A stretch of DNA of 55,881 nt from Welwitschia mirabilis (Eukaryota; Gnetophyta; Gnetopsida; Welwitschiales). Positions 44,932-55,499 of this stretch are shown here, piece after piece; position 1 is the stretch's first letter; every line of letters begins with the position of its first letter. The translations under genes and the position numbers were made by a program. The notes beneath the pieces are model-generated. The model searched no databases. It worked only from the letters and a program-made list of their open reading frames with translations, and was not told the DNA's origin. The DNA is taken from assembly GCA_051453625.1 (NCBI GenBank), contig JBOZIK010000001.1:176960656-177016536 (forward strand), given 5' to 3'.

Positions 44932-47900
44932 ATCTTGACATTATGACAATAATGTCTTTTATTTCTTTAGCCTTGAATTCCTAATCCTTATTTACTCAGA
45001 TACCTTAATGAAGTTACAAGAAGTTTAAAAACTTATTAAGAAGTATTATCTCTACTGGGAGGTTGCATATACCAAGCATCATAATCAAAATAAAATTCCT
45101 AACATATACCAGGTTGCTAGAAAAGATGAAGGTTTGGTATATTTTCAAGATAGTCATTTTGATTAATATTTGGCATTCAAGCTATTTACTACTATTAGAT
45201 CATGGTGCTATTTGCCTCTTAATCTAGCTCTTATGGAACCTTTTAGGTTGACTCTGATTGAGGTAGCTTGTAAATGTCTTGTTTAACTTTTTGTAATATA
45301 TTTTATGACTAAGAAAAAAAAAGTACAGATACAAATAGGGATAATGTATACCCCTTTCTTTCTAATTTATGACTACCTCTTTCTTTCTAATTTATGACTA
45401 TGAAGAATTTATAGAATATCAATTTTTTATAATTTATTTTCTATACAAGTCATTCACATAGAGTCCTCCTTTTGTTACTTTGGAATGCTTATAGGTTATG
45501 ATGTGTAGGGATTTTCTAAGAGCTATAAGGATTTGTGGCAGTTCTTACCTTTAAACTTTAGGATATCTTACTTTTAGTTACATTATTTTATTTTAGCTAC
45601 TTAGTGTTACTAATTTCTATTATGGAATCTTACTAGTTACTACTCATGAACAAAGGTATTCTTGCCAAAAGAGATTCTTCTAAAACATAACGTTTTCCTT
45701 CTTCACTCTTCTACTAGATCACCTCATATCTTATCTATTTATCTACTTTGTTTCTACTAGTTTTAGGATTTCAAAACATGTTGGATGTCATAAATCACAA
45801 TCTAGTTAAAACTAGACTTTTGCAAATGTAGTATTCTTTTGATAATAACTTATCTTTTTGTTTATTATGCTTCTTTAATCCATTCAAGTATTTTCAAATT
45901 GTAAAAATGAGGGGCTCTAAATCACCTTATCCTAAAAATTATCCTACTCTAGATAGAGTTTTACTTTAATATTATTTAAACTTATTATCCATTTTGGTGC
46001 TATCAAAAACTAGTTGGCATTTAAGATTGCGCTGCTACAAACACATCATCCTTTGTTATTCTACATTTTATTTTCTTCAGTAAGTGAAGTTTGATTACAT
46101 CATGCCTTCCCTTCAAGCATGTGAAAAAATAGTTTTATTTGCATCATGTGCTTCATTATAGTTAAGTAAATATGCTACGAGTAATTAGAGTTGTTATGAA
46201 TTCTTATTAATAATTTAGAACATGCTTCATTAGAGTAATACAATATTTAATGTTTACATAACTCACTTTATTTATTAACCATGTTATAGTATTAGATGAT
46301 GAATTTATATAAATTAATGACATGGACTTAAATAAATAATAGCATGATGAAACTAATCAAAATCTTGTTTGTCATTATAATCCTCAAAAATTCAACATAG
46401 ATAAGGAAGATGACATTTTGAATTGGCCATTTACTTTAATTGTCTATCACTCATAATAGAAAGAGAGTTTTATTTATTAGAATATGAGAAAGTTGAGAAT
46501 TCTTAAATACAAAACTGGTGACCATCACAGATCACTTAATGTTTAGTTTTCTCTCCATTAGCAAAACTATAGTAGCTAGAAAGGATATCAGAAGAAAATA
46601 TAATATTTGACATACCAACTAGAAATATAGTAATTAAGAAATTTGTTGAAGAAGTTATTCATTGAAAATTGTACTGCACTTATCAATGTCATAGTTTTAC
46701 TTGAACGAGTCAATTGTAAAAGAAACTACAATAATAAAATTTGACTTTCCAAGAGAAAATTCAAGTTAGTAATCAGATTATGAATAATGAAATTTTGTGC
46801 ATGAATTGACATCAATATGTCAATTAAGAAAATTTTTCATTTTAAGCATAAAACTAAATAGGTAAAATAGCCATGTTCAGTTAACACTAGATCTCTAAAG
46901 TTACAAAAAGTTGTGAAAGCTAGTAATCTGAAAGACCATAAGACTAAGAAAAACATCCACAAGGCCATATATAGTTACCTTAAAAGATAATAATTCACTT
47001 TTATAACCTAATAATTTTAAGTTAACTAATATATGATATACAAAATACTTAGTTTTTTTTAAAAATAAAAACATATCGAATTCCAAATCTTATAACATGT
47101 TTTGATACTAAAGTGGTTATTCTGATAGAAATATTTTTAGTTACTTCATTCTTAAACCCCATTTCTCCAATAGCCTTTATATATTTACTAGTGAAAACCC
47201 TAATAACTAAAGCCCAAAGTCCAGAGTTTATGTAATTGAGGTTTATTGAAATGTGACCTCTATTGAAAACATGACCTTCCCAATGACTAGCAGTATAACA
47301 ATCAAGAACATTGCACTACTTACAAGAAACTTCCATAGATTACTATTGCTCTATAAAAGAAGACACCATAGGTTATTGATGCCAAGGATGAAAAGATAAG
47401 GTGAGAAAGTACTACAACAAATCCATTAAATTGAAAGCTATGACCTACTATTTTTGTAAAGCATTGTTTATGATGGTGATGCAGTGGCAACATCTAGAAG
47501 AATCACTACTATGAAAATTAGTACTAAGATGTGCCCTCCAAATAGTATAAAGGAAAGAATAACAAATTCATTTTTTGTGTCAAAATGACTTACATTATTC
47601 AATATTAATAAAATCTTTACAATCAAATTTACCAAGCCAAGCATAATCACTTTGCCACAATATAAAGGAAAAAAACATTTATTTCATTTCAATACTAATT
47701 CTACTCTTCAATTTAATTTAAGGAATTAAGTTCTAAAGAAGTTAACATATTCTAAATTTGATCATTAAGTGAACATATGTAAAATTAGAGGGGTTGTGTG
47801 ATGTAGTAACTCAGTAAATGATCTTGAAAACACTTTTTCATCTTTCTAGAAATTTCCATGCTAAAGGGTGTAAGAGTATATTAATTCTAGTCACTCTCTA

Positions 47901-48689
47901 AACATTGTATGAAGCCCACATCCTCCAATTTTGTACTTTCCTTGACCACTGCATAACCTAGGTGCCACACAATTATTTCCTTCATATATTTGGTTTTCAT
48001 TAGAGACTATGTTTAGGATAGTATGAGTTGCATGCTACATTGTGGTACCTAAGAAGTTTTAATGAGAGCTTTAAAAATTCCACTAAAAATTATAACTTTA
48101 CAGTTTATATTTTAAATGTTGCTCGAGACTTTTTATGAAGTACAAATTGATACATACTTCTTAACATATTGCTTGTGGCTATTTCAAAATCAACACTTCT
48201 TTTTCACATCCCTGAACTTGAATTATCGTAAAGTATCATCATCTCTACCTTCACTTGACATATCTTCCTTTTGGCTTTTTTAAGCCTTAACATGAATGAT
48301 CCTTACATTTGCAATTCATAATAATTTTCCACATGACCAATACTTATAGCATTACCTATGAAAAACATAACACATGCTTGGATGATGACTATTGTGACAA
48401 AACAATGTACTTGTTGGTATATACTTTAAGTAGTCTTTAAAATAACAATCTAATTTTAGAAAGACTTTACTAGACCCCTTTGTGTCATGAATAAGGAAGG
48501 CTAAATGTGGAGACTTCTTATAAAATTATCTTAAAATAGCTTTCCATCATTGTATTATTCTTTAAAGACACCTTTTTACTATCTTTAGATTGATCTTATA
48601 GATAACTACCATTTCATTTATGTTTAACCTTTGAATAACCTTAACCTTAGCCTTAACATTAATCCTTGATTAAAATTTTTTAATAAATA
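44932..48689 (-). other. Copia-3 interior, no recognisable pol
   Basis: AT-rich with scattered stops on both strands. Expected protease, integrase, RT and RNase H could not be read. Near 48390-48310 (-) FCHNSHHPSMCYVF hints at the gag zinc-knuckle end. A poly-A run at 45313-45321 after CTTTTTGTAATATATTTTAT may be the 3' tail of an inserted LINE fragment. Confidence 0.4.
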
Positions 48690-49010
48690 TTAAAGTTTTA
48701 GAATATCTATTAGCCATCATAAACTATAGATTATGATAGCTTTTAGCAATCATAAATCCCCAGTTTTGACAACTAACAACAGTCATAAATCTATAGTTTT
48801 ATGATGGCTATTAACATTATGAAGATAGAATTTTATGAAGGCTTTTAATCATCATAAAATTAAGATATAGAATTTTTTTTTTTAAATTTTAACCTTTTAT
48901 GAAAACCATATGGTGAAATATATAACAATTATAGGCTATCATAAATAATTAATGATGGAACTTATAATGATGCTTAAAGGTCATTTTTGGCATAATGACG
49001 TTTACTTAAT
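48690..49010. repeat. Array of inverted TTTATGATGGCTxTTAxC units inserted in copia-3 gag
   Basis: About six related units alternate in orientation (ATCATAAACTATAG, TATGATAGCTTTTAGCAATC, AGTCATAAATCTATAG, TTTTATGATGGCTATTAAC, GAAGGCTTTTAATCATCATA, GGCTATCATAAATAATT), so opposed units can pair. The right edge, inverted, reads CATTATGCCAAAAATGACC, like a degenerate CACTA-type end. Gag reads up to its right edge (GLFARGHTMNKGP at about 49020). A MITE or CACTA subterminal remnant is likely. Confidence 0.45.
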
Positions 49011-49735
49011 TAGGCCCTTTATTCATGGTATGTCCTCTAGCGAATAAGCCTTTAGCAGCCACTTTTGCATTAACATACTTCATTCATTCTATTAACAAGA
49101 GTGTCATAATCACTTTCTCAAATTGTATAATGTCCTTTTCATAGAACAACATTATTGTAAGAGCTTTGTAGGATGTTGGAAGATATTTGAGAAGAATAAA
49201 AGCTTGATCCTCCTATTTAATTTATACCTTAATACTTGATAAATCATAGATTAGCTTATCTAAAGCATTCAAATGATCCATTATGGATGAAGTCATAGAG
49301 TTCTACCTTCAATTATAGCTTGTTTGTTAAGGTCTTAATAATGTACAAGATTTTTAACTTTATTCATAGTATGATAGTAGAAATTTTCCCTTGTCACATT
49401 AAATAGAACTTGATATGAAAAAATGAAGCTAATGGTACTTTAAGCCCTTAGATTTAAACCATTTTAGTCATCATTAGACATTTGATAGGCTTCTTTTCTT
49501 ACACTGCGTTATGCAATCCTTGTTGAAGAACTAGATCTCTATTCCTAATCTATCATTTTAGTCATTATCAAACATGCCAGTAGGATTCTTTCCTTGCATT
49601 GCCTTGTGAATCATTATTGAATAAGTAGATCCCTAATCTTGACCTATCAAAATCCAAAATTACTTTTACTGTTAAACTTCTCCACCTTGAACTTTACATT
49701 TGACACCTTAAGAAATGTTCTAATAGCATTGCATG
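49011..49735 (-). pseudogene. Copia-3 gag
   Basis: The start is near NVKFKVEKFNSKSNFGF (about 49700) and RDLLIQ. The UBN2-type core follows: TSSIMDHLNALDKLIYDLSS, EDQAFILLKYLPTSYKALTI and FYEKDIIQFEKVIMTLL, then AAKGLFARGHTMNKGP. This is the classic copia gag series, ending in the basic linker before the zinc knuckle. Stops and a 94-bp tandem duplication near the start break it; the repeat array at 48690-49010 cuts its C-terminus. Confidence 0.8.
49460..49647 (-). repeat. ~94-bp tandem duplication in copia-3 gag
   Basis: 49460-49553 and 49554-49647 are diverged copies: both contain ATTTTAGTCAT, CTT(G/A)CATTGC-like and (A/T)AGATC(T/C)CTA blocks. Each encodes a version of the RDLLxQ segment. 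The clear divergence shows an old duplication. Confidence 0.65.
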
Positions 49736-49747
49736 TAACTTTCCACT

Positions 49748-49758
49748 TAGATACCAAT
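49748..49758 (-). other. Copia-3 primer-binding site
   Basis: The - strand reads TGGTATCTAAG, close to the tRNA-iMet site TGGTATCAGAG, three bases inside the 5' LTR end (ACA at 49762-49764, read on the - strand). Confidence 0.65.
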
Positions 49759-49761
49759 TAT

Positions 49762-50416
49762 TGTTCCAAAAAAAGAAAAGAAAATAAAATAAAATAAAAA
49801 ATAAAATAAATAGGCAATAAATAATAGTATGGAAACTACTATGAGTTAGCCAATTATGAAGGAGAAAAATTCCAAATAAGAAGAATAGTGGTAAAAATAA
49901 CATGCAACAAGGAAGAATAAAAAGATAAGACATACTCATATTTAATGTGGTTTGGTAATGTGTCTTCCTCCATAAAAAAAGGGGATTCACCTTTATCATT
50001 GCAAAAGTAAAAGTAAAAGAAGAGAGCTTACAACATAGATCTATAATATAACAGCAGTGCACTATCCATAGCTACTATTCTTACTCATCCTAAGAACTAA
50101 ACTATTATGTTAATAGGCCTAGAATAGGGGTTCCATAAGGAAAACCCCAAGATAGACATGCTTTATTATTTACTATTTTTTGCGAAATCCTAAAATAGAG
50201 ATGTTATAACATTAATTATTTTTGATAAGATCCCAAAATAGACATGCTCCGGCATTCACTATTATACTTAGGACCCTAAAATAAACATGCTTTGATATTT
50301 ACTATTTTTGTTACATGCTTATTCTTGATTTGATACTTTATAGCAAATAATAAACTTGGAGTAAGTCCAAATTTAGTAAAAAGATGAAAGAACTCATTTA
50401 AGGCTCGTATTCCAAC
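49762..50416 (-). repeat. Copia-3 5' LTR
   Basis: 655 bases, TG...CA on the - strand. It is about 150 bases longer than the other LTR because of an A-rich stretch at 49768-49812 and neighbouring sequence. Confidence 0.7.
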
Positions 50417-51119
50417 AAGTATCCACTATATGCTTTATATCACTAATATTATGAGAGGATTTTTTATGGGGTTATTTATTTCTTTATTCATATTTTTTCT
50501 ACTCAAAGTTGATGTATTCTTTATATTTTCCTTTTCATAGTGATTTGGATTTAATTGATCTATCTAACTTAGACAATTAGAAAGATCACAATTACAAGAT
50601 GATGCAAGAAATTACTTTGAAATAAACACTGTCACTACTTTTGTGGAGAATCGAGCTTTACTTACTAATTCTAATAATGAATGCAATTCATTAGCTAAAT
50701 CAACAAATGAAACTATGAATATTCCTTATGATGTTATTTTAATTAATGATTTATTTAATGGATACACAAGATTTCTCCTTGCAATATATCTTCACTCATG
50801 TTATGGGATATATCCCTTACTCTTGTTCAGCTATACCACAAATTAAATATCTGTGGATGCAACATAATATTAATTTATAATATGCTTAATATTTCACATG
50901 AAATTTTTTCCTTTTTAAATTGGAATATAATTCAAGGGTAGAGCAATCAATGAATGTTACTATCCTTTTTGAGCAAGCATGTTCTTATTTTTCACAAAAA
51001 TGGAGCACGGTTTACATGTTAATGACTCTGTGCATCATATTATTCCTTAAATGGTTGAACTTCCAAACCTACCACTGATTTTGTTAACTTCAAATGAAAA
51101 TTTGTTAGTCTTATTGATA
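50417..51119. other. AT-rich DNA with one unassigned short frame
   Basis: The 67-codon frame at 50643-50846 (+), rich in Asn, has no recognised domain. It could be the start of LINE-4 ORF1, but nothing proves it. Confidence 0.35.
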
Positions 51120-51904
51120 ATATTCTTCATTTTAGAGGTAAATTTTTCACCAAAGATGTTTTTAGATGAGTTATTATTGAGCTAAATTTAACAACTTGAA
51201 AGAAGGTCTTCACATTACAAGCTTGTGGTATAACCTTCTATCAATATGTGGTGTATTTTAATATTTCAAACTCCAATGATTATTATCACCCTAGGGTTAA
51301 ATTTCTAATGCGTATCCACTTTTTAAGATGAAATAAAAATGGAAAATTCAAAAAAATGGTTCTATCTAAAGCTTCTAATTCAGAATTTTAGTTTAATTCC
51401 TCTATATCCCTACCTATGATTTCAATAGTCATCCTTCAAATTATATTTAGAAAAATTCTTGAAGTTATAAGCTCCATACTCACATAAGTATTTAAAAGGC
51501 TATTTCAAATCCATCAAAATAACCTATTACTAATTTAGAAGGTTTTACTTTAGTCAAGATCAAAAAATAAAATTCGTGTGGCATTCCTCCTAAAAAGTGA
51601 AAATAAAATGACAATCCTCTTCATCCTCTATAAACATTGCTAGCAATTGATATTCCTCCTACTAATTTTTTTTCTATATTTTCTTTAATTATGAATGTTG
51701 ATTCATGAATACCTATAAATTTTTCAAAGAACAAGGGAATTACAACTCATTTATTTTTCTTATGATTATTTTGCATGAAATGTACAAGGCCTTATAGACA
51801 GGCTTCACAAGAAAATTATTGACTTATACCTTTGTGTTATTAGCCTTGCTGATATTATTGTTCAAGAATTTAAAATTTTATTTTGTAATATGTATTTTAC
51901 CGAT

Positions 51905-52480
51905 AAATATTTTATTCATAATGGATTCCATGTTTCTACTTCTAATCTAAAAGAATGAAGAGGTGCTAGTATTATTATTAATTTAAGGTGAAAGAAATCT
52001 CTTCAATTATATGATTAGAATTATTTAGAATGAACAATTTGAGATGTCTTCACTTCTGATTTTGGTAATTTTGGTTTGCTCATTTACACTCTAAATAACT
52101 TTAGCAATTGATGATTTTTATAGTAAGAGTTATTTTTTAGATTATCTAGATATTCCTTCAATTTTTGGATGAGATTTTTTTATATCTAAATTTTCAAAAT
52201 ATAAATTAGATGGTACTTTTCATCCATTAGAAAGTTTTGGAATTTTTGGCTAAGGTGACTTTTAAGGAGAAATTTATTTAGTTGATAAAGTTTGTAATTT
52301 CACTTTCTCCCTACTCAAGATTTCTTTTTTTTTTTTTTTAATACTTAGATTAATTATATTTTTAGTTTTGCAAATATTCTAAGCAAGTTATATTTCTTTT
52401 ATTATTCATAGTCTCCTTTTAGGCTTCCTAATTTATCTTTAAAGTGTTAATTAATGTAATTATAATGGATCATTTTCCAA
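51905..52480 (+). pseudogene. LINE-4 ORF2 endonuclease remnant
   Basis: Readable: DKYFIHNGFHVSTSNLKE, RGASIIINLR-KKSLQLYD, DVFTSDFGNFGLLIYTLNNF, then RLSRYSFNFWMRFFYI at the GGDFN position (motif lost), and SPFRLPNLSL at the usual PxxLSDH end. Order and spacing fit a LINE endonuclease. There is a T-run at 52324-52340. Confidence 0.55.
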
Positions 52481-52980
52481 TTTTCTTGGATGTTAACTTT
52501 CATACAAATAATTAGTTGAAAAAGAGTTCCCTCTTTCAATTGCATTATCAAGATTAGCTCAAAATTTTATGGAATCTTGAACTTCATCTCATTCAATATT
52601 TTGGTTGATTAGCTTGATGGCATCATGCTACATGTAGAATTAAGAATTATGCTTGTCACTACTAAGAATAGTTAGCGAGAGATAGCAATCATGAATACCA
52701 ACATATTTCTTCTATGATTGACTTCTTGTCTCATCAAATCTATTAAAAACTACTAAATATGCAAACACAATCCTTATTAAATAAGAGTAGAAAGCATTTA
52801 CAACTCTATGATATCTACTTTGCCTTTAGTTCTTTGATTAGAAATATATTCACTTGGTTGCATATCCAAGATGATAATTATAAAGAGTTTTTGAAATTTT
52901 TAAAATCAATATTTAGTGAATAATTATGGTCTCTTTTATCTGCTTACTGATATTTGTTTAATCTCTAAGGCAAATGGATT

Positions 52981-53181
52981 TTGAATTTTGCAATGGATTA
53001 TTTTATAGTCATCCTTAAGCGGATGTTTTTAATGCCAACTTATTTTGTCAAAATGTATATTCCTAATAAATTAACTCTAGCTCATATTCTTACTCTCATA
53101 GTATTAAAAGAAATATGTTTTAGTTTAGCCCATGGGAAAGCTTTAGGTTTGGATTGTCACATCCCAGTTTTTAAGTTATAA
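52981..53181 (+). pseudogene. LINE-4 reverse transcriptase entry fragment
   Basis: The open 66-codon frame ends in ICFSLAHGKALGLDCHIPVF, matching the xxxLxxxKAPGPDGxPxxF block of plant LINE RTs. The ATG is internal to the old ORF. Confidence 0.65.
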
Positions 53182-54122
53182 AATTAGCCTAAGAATTATT
53201 GAATAAAAGTAAATAACATAGTCAAATTTAATGTCTTGCAGGCAAAGGGAATTATTGTAAATAGCTAAATATTTAGAAGTGATAAAAATTCTATCTTGAT
53301 GTTATTCTTTGGGCATTATTTCTAATTATATCATCTTGATTAAGTTACAATTAAATCCCTCTTTTTTATCATGATAAAAGTAGTGGCATGCTCTTGAAAT
53401 TATGCCATTTATTTCTTGATGGATGGAGTTATCAATAATAATTCTTTTTGGAATTTGAAAAGACTATATATTGCAACTAACTTGTCTTATTTTTGCTTAT
53501 GTTAAAGAACTTTATCTTTTTAATGATTATTATTTTTTAAAATAAGTAGTTTCTGTTATGATAAAATATTATGCACTTAGTGGCCAGACAAAGTAATGAT
53601 TTAAGATTATGGAATCGTTAACACTTCTTCTCATGTTTCTTCATACCCCTACCTTCTCTAGTATAAATAGGATTTCCTTCTTCTTATATTTTCATATCTT
53701 TGAGAAAGCCTTTGTTATCGAATCTCGGCGACTTCAAACTTAAAGCTTGGAAAACATGGAAGCTTTGGAATCTTAAAAAAGCCTTGAAGTCTTCAGACAT
53801 TACAACCAACTACGAGTATGGTCCTATTTAATTCTTGCATCCTTGATTGGTCTTATTCTTGTATGTATCTTTATACACAATTCTGTTTTTATTCATTTTC
53901 TTGTAATCATCTTAAGGTTGTTTAGATATTTGTGTTACCGCTTCTCGATAAATTGCAATCTTGGTCTTTAATTTTAATTTCTGTTATTTTCTTGGAAAAT
54001 CTTAGAAATTAAATGAGAATGTAATCCAAGTTACTATTGTTAAGGATCTATGCTTTTGTTGATAGATTTTGCTTACTTCTTCTAATATCTTGGATTCTTA
54101 TAGTCTTATGGAAATGTGTATT
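53182..54122. other. AT-rich DNA, nothing recognised
   Basis: No domain. A TATAAATAGG motif at about 53661 could be an LTR or gene TATA box, but no transcript unit was found. The same motif recurs near 54511. Confidence 0.4.
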
Positions 54123-54307
54123 CCACAGATTGTCAAATGAGGAAGTGAAATGTGAGAACCCACAGATTTTCAAATGAGGCAATGGGCTCCAAAGATCATT
54201 GAATGAGGCAATGGAGTAAGAGAATATATGAAAAAAATAATATGAGAAATTCATAGATCATCAAATGAGGTAGTGGACCACACAAATTTCTGAATGAGGC
54301 AGTGGAG
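54123..54307 (+). repeat. Minisatellite of ~30-bp units
   Basis: Five units of CCACAGATxxTCAAATGAGGCA begin at 54123, 54160, 54189, 54251 and 54279, with one degenerate unit missing between the third and fourth. It keeps a 68-codon - strand frame open (54254-54048), which is not a gene. Confidence 0.8.
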
Positions 54308-54318
54308 AAATATGAAAA

Positions 54319-54337
54319 TTATATATATATATATATG
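54319..54337 (+). repeat. (TA)n microsatellite
   Basis: Uninterrupted TA dinucleotides. Confidence 0.85.
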
Positions 54338-54392
54338 AAACATTTATGGAAAAACATGCTATTCTCATATCATTTCTGTAAGATCATCGTTT

Positions 54393-54479
54393 CTTGGACC
54401 ATACTGGGAGCTATAAATCTTGAGACTGAATCCTTAAATCTTTATCTTACCTTCCTTGGACCATACTGGGAGCTATAAA
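54393..54479 (+). repeat. Perfect 25-bp direct repeat, 62-bp period
   Basis: 54393-54417 equals 54455-54479 (CTTGGACCATACTGG then GAGCTATAAA). The sequence between copies is not conserved. Confidence 0.85.
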
Positions 54480-55380
54480 ATTTTCACTGTTCTTACTCAA
54501 TATTTCTTGTATAAATAGGTGGTAAAACTAGAGCTTGAATGCTGAGGAGGTCATAGAGAAATGGAGATTATCATTCTAGTTTACATTGAAAAATTTATCT
54601 TGAAGTGAAACCTATAGTTCTTTTGTGAAACTTGAAATTTTAGTAATGTAATTATTGTGATCTTGAAAATACTTTCCAAATTGAATCATGTATACTTTTG
54701 GTTATTCCTTCTTTAACCTGTAATAGCATGTGTGATAAACTCTGATTTTCTTATTAAAATATCTAAATTTCATTGTCGATTTTCTAATTAAAAACGTCTA
54801 TACTCAAATTGTAGAATCTTCAATAAGTTTGACAATTTATTTTTATGCATCCCTTGTGAATTATTTGAAACATTCATAATCTAATCATAGAGTGTTGAAA
54901 CTAGAAGATGATGTCTTTAATTGTAGATTGTATTTATACTCATTTGTTAAAATAACAAGTGGAATAAAAATTATACAAAAAGATTTAAATATATCAAGGA
55001 GCAATATGTTTTATATGCAAATCTTTTGCTAAAAAGTAGATGAGATAAAGATTCCTTTAAGGAAGTCTTTGTAATGAGAAAAACCATGATAGTTGGGAAA
55101 TTCAATCTAGACTTAGTGTAATGTAATTGTATTAAGCAATGAAAAGGAAATATACAACTCTCTCTTAAAATTACCAAAGTCGTCGTTTTTACATTCCTTA
55201 TTACGTGAGCCCCTTGCTTTCTCCTAATGAACTATAGGAGCAGCATGAGTTATAATAAAAGCCATGTAAGGGTGGCATAATGGTATGCGCGTCCCCTCCC
55301 AGCTTAGATATATAATACATATATATATCTATAGGTTGGCCAAGATTTATCAAATTTTTTTGCCTTTCGAACGAGGCTAC
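54480..55380. other. AT-rich intergenic DNA before the right-hand gene
   Basis: No gene or repeat pair. Short - strand frames (55177-54971, 55386-55201) have no domain. Confidence 0.45.
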
Positions 55381-55388
55381 AAACATTA

Positions 55389-55433
55389 AGGCAAATATAT
55401 TTGCCTAAATATTGACCATCGACCAAAAGTCAA
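55389..55433 (+). promoter_or_regulatory. Candidate promoter elements: 18-bp palindrome and paired W-box cores
   Basis: AGGCAAATATATTTGCCT (55389-55406) is a perfect palindrome. Just after it lie TTGACC (55412-55417) and AGTCAA (55428-55433, TTGACT on the other strand), two opposed W-box cores of the type bound by WRKY factors. They precede a pyrimidine-rich leader-like segment by about 80 bases. The regulatory role is inferred. Confidence 0.35.
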
Positions 55434-55499
55434 TGCTTATTCTCGTTGTTGTTTATTTTTATTTCCGAACTCTTTTAATCAAATCAAATAAAATCCCCT

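Larger units (their letters stand above)
44430..50416 (-). mobile_element. Copia-3: LTR retrotransposon with both LTRs
   Basis: Direct repeats at about 44430-44931 and 49762-50416 are the 3' and 5' LTRs. Read on the - strand they begin TGTTGAAATATGAGCC and TGTTGGAATACGAGCC and share several blocks. A PBS (TGGTATCTAAG on the - strand, 49748-49758) follows the 5' LTR and gag follows the PBS. No pol domain could be recognised between about 44950 and 48690, so the interior is heavily decayed or replaced. A hairpin-rich repeat interrupts gag. Confidence 0.75.
51120..53181 (+). mobile_element. LINE-4: very decayed L1-type LINE, 3' part missing
   Basis: A possible ORF1 remnant at about 51120-51420 is followed by an ORF2 endonuclease reading (51905-52480) and, at 53090-53165, an RT N-terminal fragment (ICFSLAHGKALGLDCHIPVF). 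No later RT motif (FADD, zinc-binding) follows, so the element is truncated after the RT entry. Stops are very dense, making it one of the oldest copies here. Confidence 0.6.

Noticed and set aside
47098-47115. GTTTTGATACTAAAGTGG as a further primer-binding site
   Set aside because: It lacks the TGGTATC core and has no LTR beside it.
47314-47329. CACTACTTACAAGAAAC as a CACTA transposon end
   Set aside because: It contains a 3-base interruption and no matching inverted partner or target duplication was found.
48690-49010. CRISPR-like repeat array (also considered for 4155-4280 and 54123-54307)
   Set aside because: Repeats are diverged, alternate in orientation or vary in spacing, and the genome is clearly eukaryotic.
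50643-50846. 67-codon Asn-rich frame as a gene
   Set aside because: No domain and very AT-rich; may be LINE-4 leader.
53155-53167. TGTCACATCCCAG as the start of an LTR
   Set aside because: The same bases fit the LINE RT reading (GLDCHIPVF) and no second LTR copy is visible.
55266-55310. Possible tRNA near GGTGGCATAATGGTATGCG
   Set aside because: No B box (GGTTCGANTCC) and no cloverleaf acceptor stem could be drawn.
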